Origin: Terriglobia bacterium
GTDB taxonomy: Bacteria > Acidobacteriota > Terriglobia > Bryobacterales > Bryobacteraceae
Reading direction: 5' to 3'
Length of the DNA stretch: 58,419 bases
NCBI GenBank assembly: GCA_020073615.1
Contig: JAIQEX010000025.1
Location: 1 to 58,419, forward strand
Both the position numbers and the translations under genes were made by a program. Positions 40,188-49,744 of this stretch are shown in pieces (the stretch's first letter is position 1; every line of letters begins with the position of its first letter). The notes under the pieces are model-generated. The model searched no databases and was not told the origin of the DNA. It saw only the letters and a list, made by a program, of their open reading frames with translations.

Positions 40188-41291
40188 TCAGCTAGAGATT
40201 CGTTTGCGGTACCGCGCCCGGAAAATGGTTCCGTTTTCGGCCCCCGAATCGAACGTGACCGTTCCCTTCAGGTAGCGCTCGCTGAGCAGCCGCATGCTGT
40301 AGGTGCCCAGGCCGCGCCCGATGCCCTTGGTGGAAAACGACCGCTGGAAGACCTGCAGCCGGACGGGCTCCGGCATCGCTTCCGGATTGTGCACCCAAAA
40401 CTCCACTTCCTCGCCCGCGTCGCGGCAGCCGGCGGTGATGGTCCCGCCCCTCTGCGACGCCTCCAGGGCATTCTTGAGCATGTTCTGCAAAACCCGGCGC
40501 AGGATCGAATCGTCGGTGTAGATGACGACGTCCTGGCTGTCTTCGGCGATGCGGATGGCGCGATTCCTGGCCAGCGCGTGGGCGCGGAACCGTTCCACCA
40601 GCTCACCGAGGAACGGCGCGGTGGTGAACTCGATGGGGTCCACGGCCAGTTCGTCCTTCTCGGCCGAAAGCAATTGCTGCTGGCTCTGAATTTCCTCCAC
40701 CATCTGATTGGCGCAGGCGGCGATTTGCCGGGCCGATTCCGAGGCGTCGCCTTGCACCGTGTTCTTCAGCAGCCCGGCGAGAAGCTCCACTCCCGTGGCC
40801 GTGTTCAGGATGTCGTGGAAGAAGATCCGCTCCAGCGCCTCGCGCCGCTTTTCGTGGCTGATGTCGCGCATCGAGCACACCACGAACCGCTCATCGCGAA
40901 CGATCGCCGGAGAGACCGTGATCAGCAGGTCGAGCGCTTCCGTTTTGCCGTCGATGTTCCGCGTGAAGCGGCACTCCCGCGTGTCGTGGCGGCTCTGCAA
41001 GCCCTCCCCCACGGCCAGAAATGCGCCGCAGGTCTGGCAGGCTTCGTTGAAGCCGCAGCCTTCGCCCTCCGATGCATGCCTGCACTGCATGGCGTCTCCC
41101 AGCCGCAGTCCGAACAGCCCCCGGTCCTCGTGGGAGTCGGCCAGCGAGAGCAGCGCCCGGTTGAAGAATACGATCTCGCGCTGCTCGTTCAACACGACCG
41201 CCAGGTAGGGACACGAATCGAGAATTTCCCGCAGGTACTCGAGCGAACCAAAGATGTGCGACTGTCTCTGGATTTCCGGATTTTCAGCCAT
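40188..41291 (-). CDS. PAS histidine kinase with cysteine cluster
   Basis: A 367-aa soluble kinase. The N-terminal PAS domain (about 18-145) holds four close cysteines, Cys70-x8-Cys79-x5-Cys85-x2-Cys88, plus Cys107. A dimerisation region with phosphoacceptor His159 (FFHDILNTATG) and an ATPase domain (N-box MLKNALEAS, late GRGLGTYSM) complete it. This cysteine spacing recurs in PAS domains thought to hold a metal or Fe-S centre, so redox or oxygen sensing is likely. No response regulator lies next to it. Confidence 0.88.
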   Translation of the reverse strand: MAENPEIQRQSHIFGSLEYLREILDSCPYLAVVLNEQREIVFFNRALLSLADSHEDRGLFGLRLGDAMQCRHASEGEGCGFNEACQTCGAFLAVGEGLQSRHDTRECRFTRNIDGKTEALDLLITVSPAIVRDERFVVCSMRDISHEKRREALERIFFHDILNTATGVELLAGLLKNTVQGDASESARQIAACANQMVEEIQSQQQLLSAEKDELAVDPIEFTTAPFLGELVERFRAHALARNRAIRIAEDSQDVVIYTDDSILRRVLQNMLKNALEASQRGGTITAGCRDAGEEVEFWVHNPEAMPEPVRLQVFQRSFSTKGIGRGLGTYSMRLLSERYLKGTVTFDSGAENGTIFRARYRKRISS

Positions 41292-41485
41292 GTGGTTCGA
41301 TCAGTAAAGCACGACTAGCCGTGATTGAGCAACCGCACTTCCAATGAACCAGAGGCGCTCGGAGCGGCCCCGAAGTAGCTGATTTATGTGCTGGATAGCA
41401 CCATCTGGCGATGCCCGGAAGAGGCCTCGCCGCCCTGTTCTTGTGAGTAATTTGTAAAGTGTAAATAAAATCGTGGAGGAATTCA

Positions 41486-43228
41486 TCAGCCCGGCGCGCG
41501 GTCCGGGGCCTCGCTTCCTGCCAATTGCTCGACGGCCACGGGAACCAGCGGAGGGCGCATCGAATCCCGCGGCCAGCCGAGCAGGAATTCCAGGGCTGGA
41601 CCGCACACCCGCCCCTGGCACGGCCCCATGCCGCACCGCGTGTAGAGCTTGGCGGCGCGGCGATTTCCACAGGAGACGATGCGCTCCAGCGCCACGTCTT
41701 CGCAACGGCAGACGATGGTTTCGTGTGCGGCCAGCGCGGCGAGCTCCGGGCGCAAGGCAAAGGCGGCGTCCAGGCGCGCGGCGAATCGCGCGGCAGCGCG
41801 CCGGGCGCGGAAAAGGGGCCGCGCGCGATCGCGGGCTCCCGCGGCCGCCAGCCCAGCAATCTCACCCTCCGCCAGCGCCAGGTCCACGCCGCCGATGCCC
41901 GTGGGTTCGCCGGCGCAGTATACGTCTTCGAGCGTAGTCTGCTGCCATTCATCGACGCGCACGCGGTCTTCCTCCAGCGCGCAGCCGAGGAGCAGCGCCA
42001 ACTCGACATTGGGGACCAGGCCGAAACCGCAGGCCAGGTAGTCGCACGGCTGGCGCGATTCGCCGCCGGCCCCGCCCAGCACCACGGCCTCGATGCGCCC
42101 ATCGCCTTCCGCGCGCACCGGCCAGCAGCTTGTGGCGTAGCGGGTGCCCGCTAGACTGAGGCGCAGGCGCGCCGCTTGCGCCAGTTTCTCCAGGTGCGCG
42201 GCCAGGCGGAGGGCAAAGGCGGCCACGCGGCTGAGCGGCGCCTGTTCGGCGATCACCGGCACGCGCGCGCCGTGCTCGCGCAGGTAAGCCGCGACCGCCA
42301 GCAGGAGGGGCCCGGAGCCGGCCACCACCACCGTCTTACCGGCCAGCGGCAATCCCGATTTGGCGAGAGCCTGCAGGCCCCCGGCCCCCATCACGTTGGG
42401 CAGCGTCCAGCCGGGAAACGGCAGGAAGAGCTCGCGCGCGCCGGTGGCGAGCACCAGCTTGCCGTAATGCAGTTCAACCAGAGCGCCGTCGCGCTCGGCC
42501 GCCAGGACGGAAGGGGACGGCGCATCGAAAACGCGCGTCCGGGAAAACAGGGCGACCGGGGCGGCGCGGAAGCGCTCGAACCAGCGCGCGGCCAGTGCGG
42601 AAGGCGCGAGGCCGGAGCCGCCGCGCCAGATCTGGCCGCCGGGCGACGGATTGTCGTCCACCACGGCTGCTTTCGCACCAGCTTCCGCGGCGGCGGCAGC
42701 CGCGGCCATGCCCGCGGGCCCCGCCCCGATCACCAGCACGTCGAACCGATGGGTCTCCGCAGCAGCCGCCATTCCCGGCTCTTCCAAACGCCCGGCCCGA
42801 AGGGCCGCCCCTTTCCCCGGCCCCCAGCCCCCAGCCGCGAGCCCCTGCTCATCCCCACGCCCGGCCCGAAGGGCCGCCCCTTTCCCCGGCCCCCAGCCCC
42901 CAGCCCCCAGCCCCTGCTCATCCCCACGCCCGGCCCGAAGGGCCGCCCCATTCCCCAGCCCCCAGCCCCCAGCCCCCAGCCCCTGCTCTACCCGCACTTC
43001 CATGCCCGGCTCGCAGAGCGTCTGGCAGGCCAGGCGATGGGGAATGCCGTCGATCGTGACGCGGCACTCGAAGCAGATCCCCATGGCGCAGAGCGGCCCG
43101 CGCGGCGCGCCCCCGACCGAGGTGCGGAAGGCGGCCTGCCCCGTCGCCAGCATGGCCGCGGCCACGCTGGAGCCAGCGGGCACGCTCGCCGGCCGGCCGT
43201 CGATGGTCAGCGCCACCGCGTCAGGCAT
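41486..43228 (-). CDS. Fused 2Fe-2S / FAD oxidoreductase subunit, hydroxyproline operon
   Basis: A 580-aa fusion. Residues 1-80 form a 2Fe-2S domain (CAMGICFEC...LACQT). Residues about 80-150 are a low-complexity linker of three in-frame 23-residue repeats. From about 155 (DVLVIGAGPAGMAAAAAAAEAG) comes an FAD/NAD(P)-binding oxidoreductase with a second cofactor motif GKTVVVAGSGPLLLAVA. The C terminus has a BFD-like 2Fe-2S site, CRCEDV and CGMGPCQGRVC. Separate HcnA- and HcnB-like subunits normally pair with a D-amino-acid oxidase subunit, which is the gene directly upstream here (8-bp overlap). Together they likely oxidise cis-4-hydroxy-D-proline. Confidence 0.87.
   Translation of the reverse strand: MPDAVALTIDGRPASVPAGSSVAAAMLATGQAAFRTSVGGAPRGPLCAMGICFECRVTIDGIPHRLACQTLCEPGMEVRVEQGLGAGGWGLGNGAALRAGRGDEQGLGAGGWGPGKGAALRAGRGDEQGLAAGGWGPGKGAALRAGRLEEPGMAAAAETHRFDVLVIGAGPAGMAAAAAAAEAGAKAAVVDDNPSPGGQIWRGGSGLAPSALAARWFERFRAAPVALFSRTRVFDAPSPSVLAAERDGALVELHYGKLVLATGARELFLPFPGWTLPNVMGAGGLQALAKSGLPLAGKTVVVAGSGPLLLAVAAYLREHGARVPVIAEQAPLSRVAAFALRLAAHLEKLAQAARLRLSLAGTRYATSCWPVRAEGDGRIEAVVLGGAGGESRQPCDYLACGFGLVPNVELALLLGCALEEDRVRVDEWQQTTLEDVYCAGEPTGIGGVDLALAEGEIAGLAAAGARDRARPLFRARRAAARFAARLDAAFALRPELAALAAHETIVCRCEDVALERIVSCGNRRAAKLYTRCGMGPCQGRVCGPALEFLLGWPRDSMRPPLVPVAVEQLAGSEAPDRAPG
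42788..42994 (-). repeat. Three tandem 69-bp repeats inside a coding sequence
   Basis: Units start at 42788, 42857 and 42926. Each is 69 bp (23 codons), has a GGCCC-gaa-GGGCC hairpin and CCCCCAG runs, and reads through in frame as a glycine/alanine-rich linker (GLGAGGWGPGKGAALRAGR). The element matches the intergenic G-rich repeat at 14405-14465. The 2Fe-2S and FAD domains on either side look complete. Confidence 0.92.
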
Positions 43229-44345
43229 GGGCCGGCTCCTGCTCCAGGCGCGCGGGCAGGTAGGGCGCCGCGGCGATGGCGGGCTCGCGCCCCAGGATCA
43301 TATCGGCCACCAGCCGCGCCGTGCCCAGCGATGTGGTGATGCCGAGACCTTCGTGTCCGGTGGCGAGGTAAACGTCAGGCGCGCCGGATGCCGGGCCGAT
43401 GAGCGGCAGGCTGTCGGGCGTGGCGGCGCGGAACCCGGCCCAGCAGCGGATCACGCTCAGGCGGGCGAGCGCGGGCATGTAGTCGATGGCGCGCCGCAAC
43501 ATGCGGCCGAGCATGGCGCGATCCACGCCGCCTTCGGTGACGCCGAACTGTCGCGAGGAGCCGATGAGCACCTGTCCGGTCTTGCGCGGCTGCACGTTGA
43601 ACGCCACCGATTCGCTGGCTGCGCCGTGGGCGCTCTTCAAGTACCCCAGCTCCACGATCTGCCGCCGCACAAAGCCGGGATAGCGGTCCGTAATGGCCAG
43701 TTGACCTTTGCGCGGGCGGATGGCGAGCGAGGGAAAAAGCGAGGTGGCCCAGGCGCCCGTGGCGCACACGATGTGGCGCGCTTCGAGCCACGCGCCGCCC
43801 GGCAGGGGCACGCGGCCGCGCTCCAGCGCGCGCGGCTCGGCGGCATAGAAAGCGGCCCCGCGCGCGAGGGCGCGATCCAGCATCCACCTGGCCGCGAAAG
43901 GGGCGTAGATGACCCAGTCGCCGGGAACCAGGAGGGCGCCGGCCAGTCCCGGACGGAGGTTGGGCTCGGCTTCGGCCAGCGCGCGCGCGTCCAGCGTATC
44001 TGTGGCCACGCCGCGCGCGCCGTAGAACGCGGCTTTGCCGGCCACCGCGCCCATCTCCTCCGCGTCCGCGGCCACCCACAGGGTGCCGCAGCGCTCCGGC
44101 TCGGCGGCGGCGGGAAGCTGCGGCATCAGGCCGTCCCACAAATCGCGCGAGTAGCGGGTGAGGGCGAACTCGGCTTCGGAATCGTCCATCACCACGATGT
44201 GGCCCATGCCGGCGGCAGTGGCGCCGCCGCCGGCCACCGCGGGCTCGATCACCGCCACGCTCAGGCCCTCGGCAGTGAGCGCGTCGGCGCAGGCCGCCCC
44301 CACGATGCCGGCGCCGAGGATGGCCACGTCCACCGGGCGGGTCAT
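43221..44345 (-). CDS. FAD-dependent D-amino-acid oxidase family (cis-4-hydroxy-D-proline oxidase candidate)
   Basis: A 374-aa DAO-family flavoprotein. It opens [20 protein letters not shown] (Rossmann GxGxxG), has the FAD ribityl region and ends [18 protein letters not shown]. Homologs act on glycine, sarcosine or D-proline derivatives. Its position between a 4-hydroxyproline epimerase and a 2Fe-2S/FAD subunit argues for cis-4-hydroxy-D-proline oxidation. The ATG overlaps the epimerase stop by 4 bp; an earlier in-frame start at 44726 runs back through the epimerase gene and is rejected. Confidence 0.88.
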   Translation of the reverse strand: MTRPVDVAILGAGIVGAACADALTAEGLSVAVIEPAVAGGGATAAGMGHIVVMDDSEAEFALTRYSRDLWDGLMPQLPAAAEPERCGTLWVAADAEEMGAVAGKAAFYGARGVATDTLDARALAEAEPNLRPGLAGALLVPGDWVIYAPFAARWMLDRALARGAAFYAAEPRALERGRVPLPGGAWLEARHIVCATGAWATSLFPSLAIRPRKGQLAITDRYPGFVRRQIVELGYLKSAHGAASESVAFNVQPRKTGQVLIGSSRQFGVTEGGVDRAMLGRMLRRAIDYMPALARLSVIRCWAGFRAATPDSLPLIGPASGAPDVYLATGHEGLGITTSLGTARLVADMILGREPAIAAAPYLPARLEQEPAHA

Positions 44346-45295
44346 CTTATCCCCATGGCGAAGGGGTCGCGCGGATCGAGCAGCAGCGTGGCTTCGGCGT
44401 TGACGAAAGCCGTACCTTTGATGGAGGGCAGCACGCGGCCGCCCGCGGCGCGGTACCAGCCCTCGAACACGCTGCCCACGATGCTCTCCTGCCGCCAGAC
44501 TTCGCCCTCCCGCAACTTGCCGTCGGCCGCCAGGCACGCCAGCTTGGCGCTGGTGCCGGTGCCGCAGGGGGAGCGGTCGTAAGCTTTGCCGGGGCACAAC
44601 ACGAAATTGCGGCTGTGGGCGCCGGCCACGGTGGGCGGGCCGTACAGCTCGATGTGATCGATCTCCTGTCCTTCGGCGCCGGTGATGCCCTGCCGCGGCA
44701 GCGCCTGGCGGATCTGCCACGTGCACTCGGTGAGCTGCTCGATGTTGCGCAGGCTCAGCTCGAGCCCGTGGCGCTCGACCAGGAAGAACCAGTTGCCGCC
44801 CCAGGCGACGTCGCCGGTGAACGCGCCGTAAGTTTCGGTCGTGACCGTGGCGCCCGATCGGTGGCGGTAGCTGGGCACGTTGGCCACGGTGACCGCGCCG
44901 CTCTCATCGAGCGTGGCCGCGACGTCTCCCACGGGGGTCTCGATGGTGTGCACGCCGGGCCGTATGCGTCCCAGGTGCGCGAGCGTGACCACCAGGCCGA
45001 TGGCGCCGTGGCCGCACATTCCCAGGTAGCCCACGTTGTTGAAGAAGATGACGCCGGCGGCCGCGGCGGGATTGACGGGTTCGCACACGAGCGCGCCCAC
45101 CATGACGTCGGAGCCGCGCGGCTCATTGACCACCGCCGAGCGGAACGCGTCGTGCTCCGCGCGAAAGCGCTGCAGGCGCTCGGCCATGGTTCCCGCGCCC
45201 AGGCCGGGGCCGCCGGCGATCACCACGCGCGTGGGCTCGCCGCCGGTATGCGAATCGACCACCGTGACGCGGCGCGGCGCTTCACCGGACGGCAT
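44342..45295 (-). CDS. 4-hydroxyproline 2-epimerase (proline racemase family)
   Basis: A 317-aa member of the proline racemase superfamily. The two catalytic cysteines are in the usual places, Cys in GMCGHGAIG and Cys in [11 protein letters not shown], which points to the epimerase/racemase rather than the dehydratase type, where the first is Ser or Thr. In this context it converts trans-4-hydroxy-L-proline to cis-4-hydroxy-D-proline. The ATG at 45293-45295 overlaps the upstream deaminase stop by 14 bp. Confidence 0.92.
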   Translation of the reverse strand: MPSGEAPRRVTVVDSHTGGEPTRVVIAGGPGLGAGTMAERLQRFRAEHDAFRSAVVNEPRGSDVMVGALVCEPVNPAAAAGVIFFNNVGYLGMCGHGAIGLVVTLAHLGRIRPGVHTIETPVGDVAATLDESGAVTVANVPSYRHRSGATVTTETYGAFTGDVAWGGNWFFLVERHGLELSLRNIEQLTECTWQIRQALPRQGITGAEGQEIDHIELYGPPTVAGAHSRNFVLCPGKAYDRSPCGTGTSAKLACLAADGKLREGEVWRQESIVGSVFEGWYRAAGGRVLPSIKGTAFVNAEATLLLDPRDPFAMGIR

Positions 45296-46199
45296 AGGCT
45301 TCGAGCGCGGGCCGCGTGGCCATGGCCTGGCGGATGATGGCGAGAATCTCGTCGCGCTCGGCGCCGGCCAGCGGCAACCGCGGCGCGCGCACCGTCTCCG
45401 AGCCCAGCCCGGTCTCCGCCATGGCCAGCTTGATGTACTGCACCAGCTTGATTTTGGTATCGAGATGCAGCAGCGGCGTGTACCAGCGGTAAAGCGCGCG
45501 CGCTTCGGCGAGGCGGCCCGCCGCCAGCAGGTCCCACAGCGCGCGGTTTTCATGCGGGAAGGCGTTGACGAGGCCCGATACCCAGCCCTCGGCGCCGAGC
45601 GTGACGCTCTCCAGCACCAGGTCGTCAACGCCGCACAAGAGCGTGTAGCGATGGCCGACGGTGTTCACCAGGTCGGTGATGCGCCGGACGTTTTCCGAGG
45701 ACTCCTTGATGGCCACCAGCGTGGGCTCATCGGCCAGCTCGGCAAACATCTCCGGGGTGATGTCCACATAGTAGGAGACGGGGTTGTTGTAGACCATGAT
45801 GGGCAGCGCGGTGGCGCGCGCTACGGTGCGGAAGTGGGCGAGCGTTTCGCGGGCATCGGATTTGTACACCATGGCGGGCAGCACCATGAGTCCATCGACG
45901 CCCAGGCGCGCGGCGTCGGCGGCATAGCGGCACGCGAGCGCGGTGGTGTATTCGGCCACCCCGGTGAGCACGGGGACGCGCCCGCGCACGGCGTCCAGGG
46001 CGGCGCGCAGCACGTCCATCTTCTCGGCATATTCGAGCGAGCAGTTCTCGCCGACGGTGCCCAGCATGACCACGCCGTGGATTCCGGCGTCGATCATGAG
46101 GTCGATATGGCGCGCCGTGGCCGCGAGATCGAGCGACTGGTCCTGGTGAAACTGGGTGGTGACGGCGGGAAACACGCCTTTCCAATTCGGGTTGTGCAT
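45282..46199 (-). CDS. DapA-family aldolase (pyrroline-4-hydroxy-2-carboxylate deaminase candidate)
   Basis: A 305-aa dihydrodipicolinate synthase-family protein: the N-terminal [18 protein letters not shown], the [14 protein letters not shown] motif, Tyr in [11 protein letters not shown] and the Schiff-base Lys in [11 protein letters not shown]. In hydroxyproline operons this homolog deaminates pyrroline-4-hydroxy-2-carboxylate to 2-oxoglutarate semialdehyde. A GGGAGGAAAA ribosome-binding site precedes the ATG at 46197-46199. It leads a four-gene overlapping operon. The final enzyme, 2-oxoglutarate semialdehyde dehydrogenase, is not in the window. Confidence 0.9.
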   Translation of the reverse strand: MHNPNWKGVFPAVTTQFHQDQSLDLAATARHIDLMIDAGIHGVVMLGTVGENCSLEYAEKMDVLRAALDAVRGRVPVLTGVAEYTTALACRYAADAARLGVDGLMVLPAMVYKSDARETLAHFRTVARATALPIMVYNNPVSYYVDITPEMFAELADEPTLVAIKESSENVRRITDLVNTVGHRYTLLCGVDDLVLESVTLGAEGWVSGLVNAFPHENRALWDLLAAGRLAEARALYRWYTPLLHLDTKIKLVQYIKLAMAETGLGSETVRAPRLPLAGAERDEILAIIRQAMATRPALEAYAVR

Positions 46200-46322
46200 T
46201 TTTCCTCCCCACCAGAGTACTTGCAATCCGGAAGCTCGGCAAATGGGGGAGTTCAACCTCGACGCGAAGCCGCGGAGAAACGGAGGCCGCGCGGAGCGGT
46301 CTGAGGCACAGCCTCGCCAGGG

Positions 46323-47093
46323 TTAGAACGGACGACGGGGAAGGGGCAGTGTACTGCTTTTGGCGGGTGCGGCCGCCGGGGCCGCGGCCGGGGCGGGATG
46401 CGGCTGGAAGTTTCCGAAGTTCAGCTCGCTTTCGTTGAAGCTGATCGCGCGATCGAGCACCATCTCGATGGTGCTGCCTTTGGCCACCACGGCATCGGGT
46501 CCGCGCGAGACCAGGATGCCGATGAGGCCGGCCGCCGCCCCGGCTGCTGCGCCAATGCCGACGCCCATACCGGGATGTCCGGCCACGCTGCCCACGATGC
46601 CCCCAACCGAGGCTCCGGCGCCGGCCGTTTCTCCTACCGTGCGGGCGTCTCCGGCCTTGTTGCCCTCGCTTTTGACTTTGCCTTCGGCGCGGTCCAGCTC
46701 ACCGGTGGAGCCGGCGTCCATGCCCCCCATGCGGGCGCGAAATTCGCGCGTCACGCCATTGGGCAGCGTAAGGGAATCGAAGCGGATGTAGAGCTCGCCG
46801 CGGCCCTTGACCCGGCCCGGCTTCTTGATCTCGGTAACCGTACCAGCCACGTAGCTGCCCACCGGGATCACGATCCGCCCGCCGGCCAAAATGGGAAACG
46901 CGGTCTCCAGGTAGACGCGGTCGCCTTCGACGGAATGCTTGGTGCTGATGCTGTTGATCAGGCTGAGCGGGACCTTGGTGCCGGAATCGACGGTGAACTC
47001 GGCGGGCGCAGGGGTAGCGGCCTGGGGCGCGGGCTCCTGGGCGGGGAGCGCCGCCGCCGCGAAAAGGACTGCGAGCAAAGGCCGTAGCAACAT
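46323..47093 (-). CDS. Secreted protein with TrbI-like barrel and glycine-zipper segment
   Basis: A 256-aa protein with a signal peptide (LLRPLLAVLFAAAALPAQ). A beta-rich domain (VDSGTKVPLSLINSIST to VTEIKKPGRVKGRG) resembles the VirB10/TrbI barrel or similar outer-membrane scaffold folds. A glycine-zipper-like hydrophobic stretch (GIVGSVAGHPGMGVGIGAAAG) follows at about 165-190. The C-terminal tail is proline/alanine-rich. The family is not known to me with certainty. Confidence 0.7.
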   Translation of the reverse strand: MLLRPLLAVLFAAAALPAQEPAPQAATPAPAEFTVDSGTKVPLSLINSISTKHSVEGDRVYLETAFPILAGGRIVIPVGSYVAGTVTEIKKPGRVKGRGELYIRFDSLTLPNGVTREFRARMGGMDAGSTGELDRAEGKVKSEGNKAGDARTVGETAGAGASVGGIVGSVAGHPGMGVGIGAAAGAAAGLIGILVSRGPDAVVAKGSTIEMVLDRAISFNESELNFGNFQPHPAPAAAPAAAPAKSSTLPLPRRPF

Positions 47094-47159
47094 CAGGTAC
47101 TCCTTAACCGATTCCGTCTTATATATGTAACGCGATTCATACCGATTTGGTTGCGCCCG

Positions 47160-47975
47160 TCATTGGACCGCCAGCCGAAAGCCGCCGGACGGCGTGGACT
47201 GAGCCCCGATGGCCACGCGGATTTCCGGGTCGGGGGCCAGGTTGCCGGGGAGCTGGATGTTGATCTGATAAAGCCCCGGCCAGCCCGGCGCCGTGCCGGC
47301 GTACTTGATATTTCCGATGTCCAGCAGCGCTCCGTTCAGGTACACCTTCAGATCCTGCCAAGCCTTGATCAGGGCGATCACCGGGGCCTCGCCGGGGATG
47401 GGATCGCCACCGGTCTTACCCAATCCTGTGGCAAAGACCGCGACGACTTCTCCGGCGCGAGCGGGCGCATCGGGCGTCACCACCGTGTAGTCCGGATGCA
47501 GCGCGAGCACGTAACCGGAGTCGGTCTTGAACAGCGCCGGTGCGGTGTCGACAAGGGTGATGGTCGGACGCGGCCCGGGAGCGATATCGCCCTGACGCAC
47601 GACCTGAACCGGAATCGGCGTGCCGTCCACGAACTCGTTGCCGGGAACCAGGAAGTTGATCTGCGTTCGGGATACGTAAAACAGCGGTGCCGGAACATTG
47701 TCCACCAGCACCTGGACCCCGTTCAGCCTGGTGGGAAGCGGGATGGTGACCGAACTGTTGGGGCCGGGGTCCTGCCAGGCCAGATTCGTGCCGAAGATCG
47801 ACAGGACGGAGTTCGGCGCAAACGGGCCGGCCGTATAATCCGAAGCATTGAGTATGCTGGCGGCGGAGTAGGCAGGCGCCTGTCCCCAGGCCGCCCCGCA
47901 CAAAAGGGCAGCCAGGACCAGCCGGTATGGAAGTACTATGGCCGTATTGTAGCGTGAGGCGGGGGAGTTTGCCAC
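47160..47975 (-). CDS. TIGR03437-type secreted protein
   Basis: A 271-aa protein. A leader (LPYRLVLAALLCGAAWG) is followed by ILNASDYTAGPFAPNSVLSIFG, LPTRLNGVQVLVDNVPAPLFYVS and QINFLVPGNE, all hallmarks of the repeat-like domain (TIGR03437) abundant in Solibacter. The C terminus ends LYQINIQLPGNLAPDPEIRV. No ATG suits the N terminus; a GTG at 47975 (or 47978) is chosen, overlapping the stop of the next gene by about 40 bp. The role of the family is unknown; it is secreted. Confidence 0.78.
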   Translation of the reverse strand: MANSPASRYNTAIVLPYRLVLAALLCGAAWGQAPAYSAASILNASDYTAGPFAPNSVLSIFGTNLAWQDPGPNSSVTIPLPTRLNGVQVLVDNVPAPLFYVSRTQINFLVPGNEFVDGTPIPVQVVRQGDIAPGPRPTITLVDTAPALFKTDSGYVLALHPDYTVVTPDAPARAGEVVAVFATGLGKTGGDPIPGEAPVIALIKAWQDLKVYLNGALLDIGNIKYAGTAPGWPGLYQINIQLPGNLAPDPEIRVAIGAQSTPSGGFRLAVQ

Positions 47976-49744
47976 CACACGGGCAGCTCCACGGTCCAAT
48001 ACTTCACCTGGTGGTTGGGCGGATTGGGAATCAGCACGCGCGCCAGCAGGTGCACCACGTGCCCCTGCGGGCAATCCGGACGAATCGAAGGCAGCGAGTA
48101 GCGGGCCGAAGCCCCGGCTTGATCGTAATCGGCCCACGAATCGGAAGCGCGCAGGCTATTATCCACGCAGGCATCGTTGGTGAACACCTCGGCGGCGCGG
48201 AACGCCCCGGCATCGGGCAGCAGCACCGCGAAGGTTTCACCCGGGGCCGCGTGGCCGTCGCCGTTTCCTTCGCCCAGCGTCACGTCGGCGCGCTCAATGG
48301 CGTGGCGGTAGATGTTCACGGTGCTTCCGTCGGCAATGCGAAATTCCGCCGCCGGCGGGGCGGCAGGGAACAGGGGCAAGTCCAACGGCATGCGGTTGAC
48401 GCCCGCCACCGCCAGGATCTTCACCATGGCGCGCTCCGGGTCCTCCACCGTGAACTTCAGCGGCAGGGTGGCCGATTCGCCCGGCCCCAGGGCGTACAGT
48501 CTGGTGGCCGCCGATTCAAACTTCACGCCCGCGTTCGGGCTTTCCCACCGGATCTCCGAGGTGCCCGAGCGCAGGGCGCCCTTGTTCCAGAACTTCACGC
48601 GCAGGCTTACGGGGCGGCCCGCCGTGGCCCAGGCCGCATCGGCAATCTCATAACCCGAGATGGCGATCAGCGGCGCGGGCGACACCCCCACTTCATAGAG
48701 GTCGCCATCCAGCTCGAAACTGAGGCGCCCATGGGCGTCCGCCCTCTGCGACGTGCGGCGCACCTTACCGTCGCGCAGCCGTATGTACATCACGGAATGC
48801 ACACTCCCCGGCGGGTAGAGCGGCGCCGAAGCAAGGGAGAGCTTTACTTCGGGGATGGCCGCGCCATCGGGAATCCATTCCCGCACGGACGATCGAAACC
48901 CCGTGCTCGAAACATTCTCCAGCACGGTAAAGCCCGGCCGCCGCCGGTTCGACGCCACCACCCACCCCCACACCGCGAAGTTGGGATAGACATCGGCATG
49001 AGAGAAAGATGCCGGTTTGGGCAGGGGGTTGGCAAAGGCGTGGAGGTGGAAGTCGAGCGCCCGGGCAATTCCCGGAGTGCCATGTTCGGAATCGAAGCTC
49101 TCCGATTCGTGGCCGGTGCGCGCGTACATCCAGATGCCGTTGAGGCGGCGGTGATAGAACTGCGTGAAATCCCGGGTCCCGCGCACCAGCAGGGTGCGCA
49201 CACCGTCATAGTTGGCAAACAGGCCGTCGTGGCTGTACTCCACCGCGAAGCCTTTCGGGCCGACGAAGGCTTCCGGGGTGCCCATGAAACTGGAAGCGCT
49301 GGCCACCAGGTCGGGGTACTTGCCGGCGATCCAGTAGGCCATGAATCCGCCCGTGGCAAAGCCGGTGACGGCACGGTGCCCGCGGTCGGCAAGGGTGCGC
49401 AGCGTGCGATCCACCTGCTCCACGAGTTCCGGGAAGTAGAGCGGAAACTGTCCCGCCAGCTCGACCGGTCCGACGTCCGCCAGAATGATGTCGTGCGCCG
49501 CCACGTATTGGGCGATGTCGTGCTCGCGCTCGGGGGTGGGCTGCTCGAAGCCGTGGAACCAATAAATCACGGGGTAGCGCTTCTGGGAGGCGGCGTAGGC
49601 GGCCGGCAGAAACACGCGGTAGGTCCGCATTTCGCCCAGAACACGGCTGAAATGGGACACTTCCTTGACTATGGCCGGGGCGGGCGGCGGGGTTTGGAAA
49701 GCCCATGCCGCCGAAAGCCCGGCGAGCACGACGAGAATTCGCAC
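47936..49744 (-). CDS. Esterase-like secreted protein with nucleophile Ser replaced by Ala
   Basis: A 602-aa protein. A signal peptide (MRILVVLAGLSAAWAF) precedes an esterase-fold domain (about 20-270: YRVFLPAAYAASQKRYPVIYWFHGFEQ). The usual elbow G-x-S-x-G-G reads GFATGG, with Ala in place of Ser. The second half is beta-rich, possibly Ig-like or fibronectin-like. With the nucleophile lost it is likely a binding protein or an enzyme of changed mechanism. It and the TIGR03437 gene lie on the same strand and overlap slightly. Confidence 0.8.
   Translation of the reverse strand: MRILVVLAGLSAAWAFQTPPPAPAIVKEVSHFSRVLGEMRTYRVFLPAAYAASQKRYPVIYWFHGFEQPTPEREHDIAQYVAAHDIILADVGPVELAGQFPLYFPELVEQVDRTLRTLADRGHRAVTGFATGGFMAYWIAGKYPDLVASASSFMGTPEAFVGPKGFAVEYSHDGLFANYDGVRTLLVRGTRDFTQFYHRRLNGIWMYARTGHESESFDSEHGTPGIARALDFHLHAFANPLPKPASFSHADVYPNFAVWGWVVASNRRRPGFTVLENVSSTGFRSSVREWIPDGAAIPEVKLSLASAPLYPPGSVHSVMYIRLRDGKVRRTSQRADAHGRLSFELDGDLYEVGVSPAPLIAISGYEIADAAWATAGRPVSLRVKFWNKGALRSGTSEIRWESPNAGVKFESAATRLYALGPGESATLPLKFTVEDPERAMVKILAVAGVNRMPLDLPLFPAAPPAAEFRIADGSTVNIYRHAIERADVTLGEGNGDGHAAPGETFAVLLPDAGAFRAAEVFTNDACVDNSLRASDSWADYDQAGASARYSLPSIRPDCPQGHVVHLLARVLIPNPPNHQVKYWTVELPVWWQTPPPHATIRP

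Noticed and set aside
42788-42994. CRISPR array
   Set aside because: Three 69-bp units are head-to-tail with no spacers and read through in frame within a gene; no cas genes are present.
42651-44582. 643-codon open frame on the plus strand
   Set aside because: Antisense to the hydroxyproline oxidase genes; composition is low-complexity Arg/Ala/Gly and no domain is visible.
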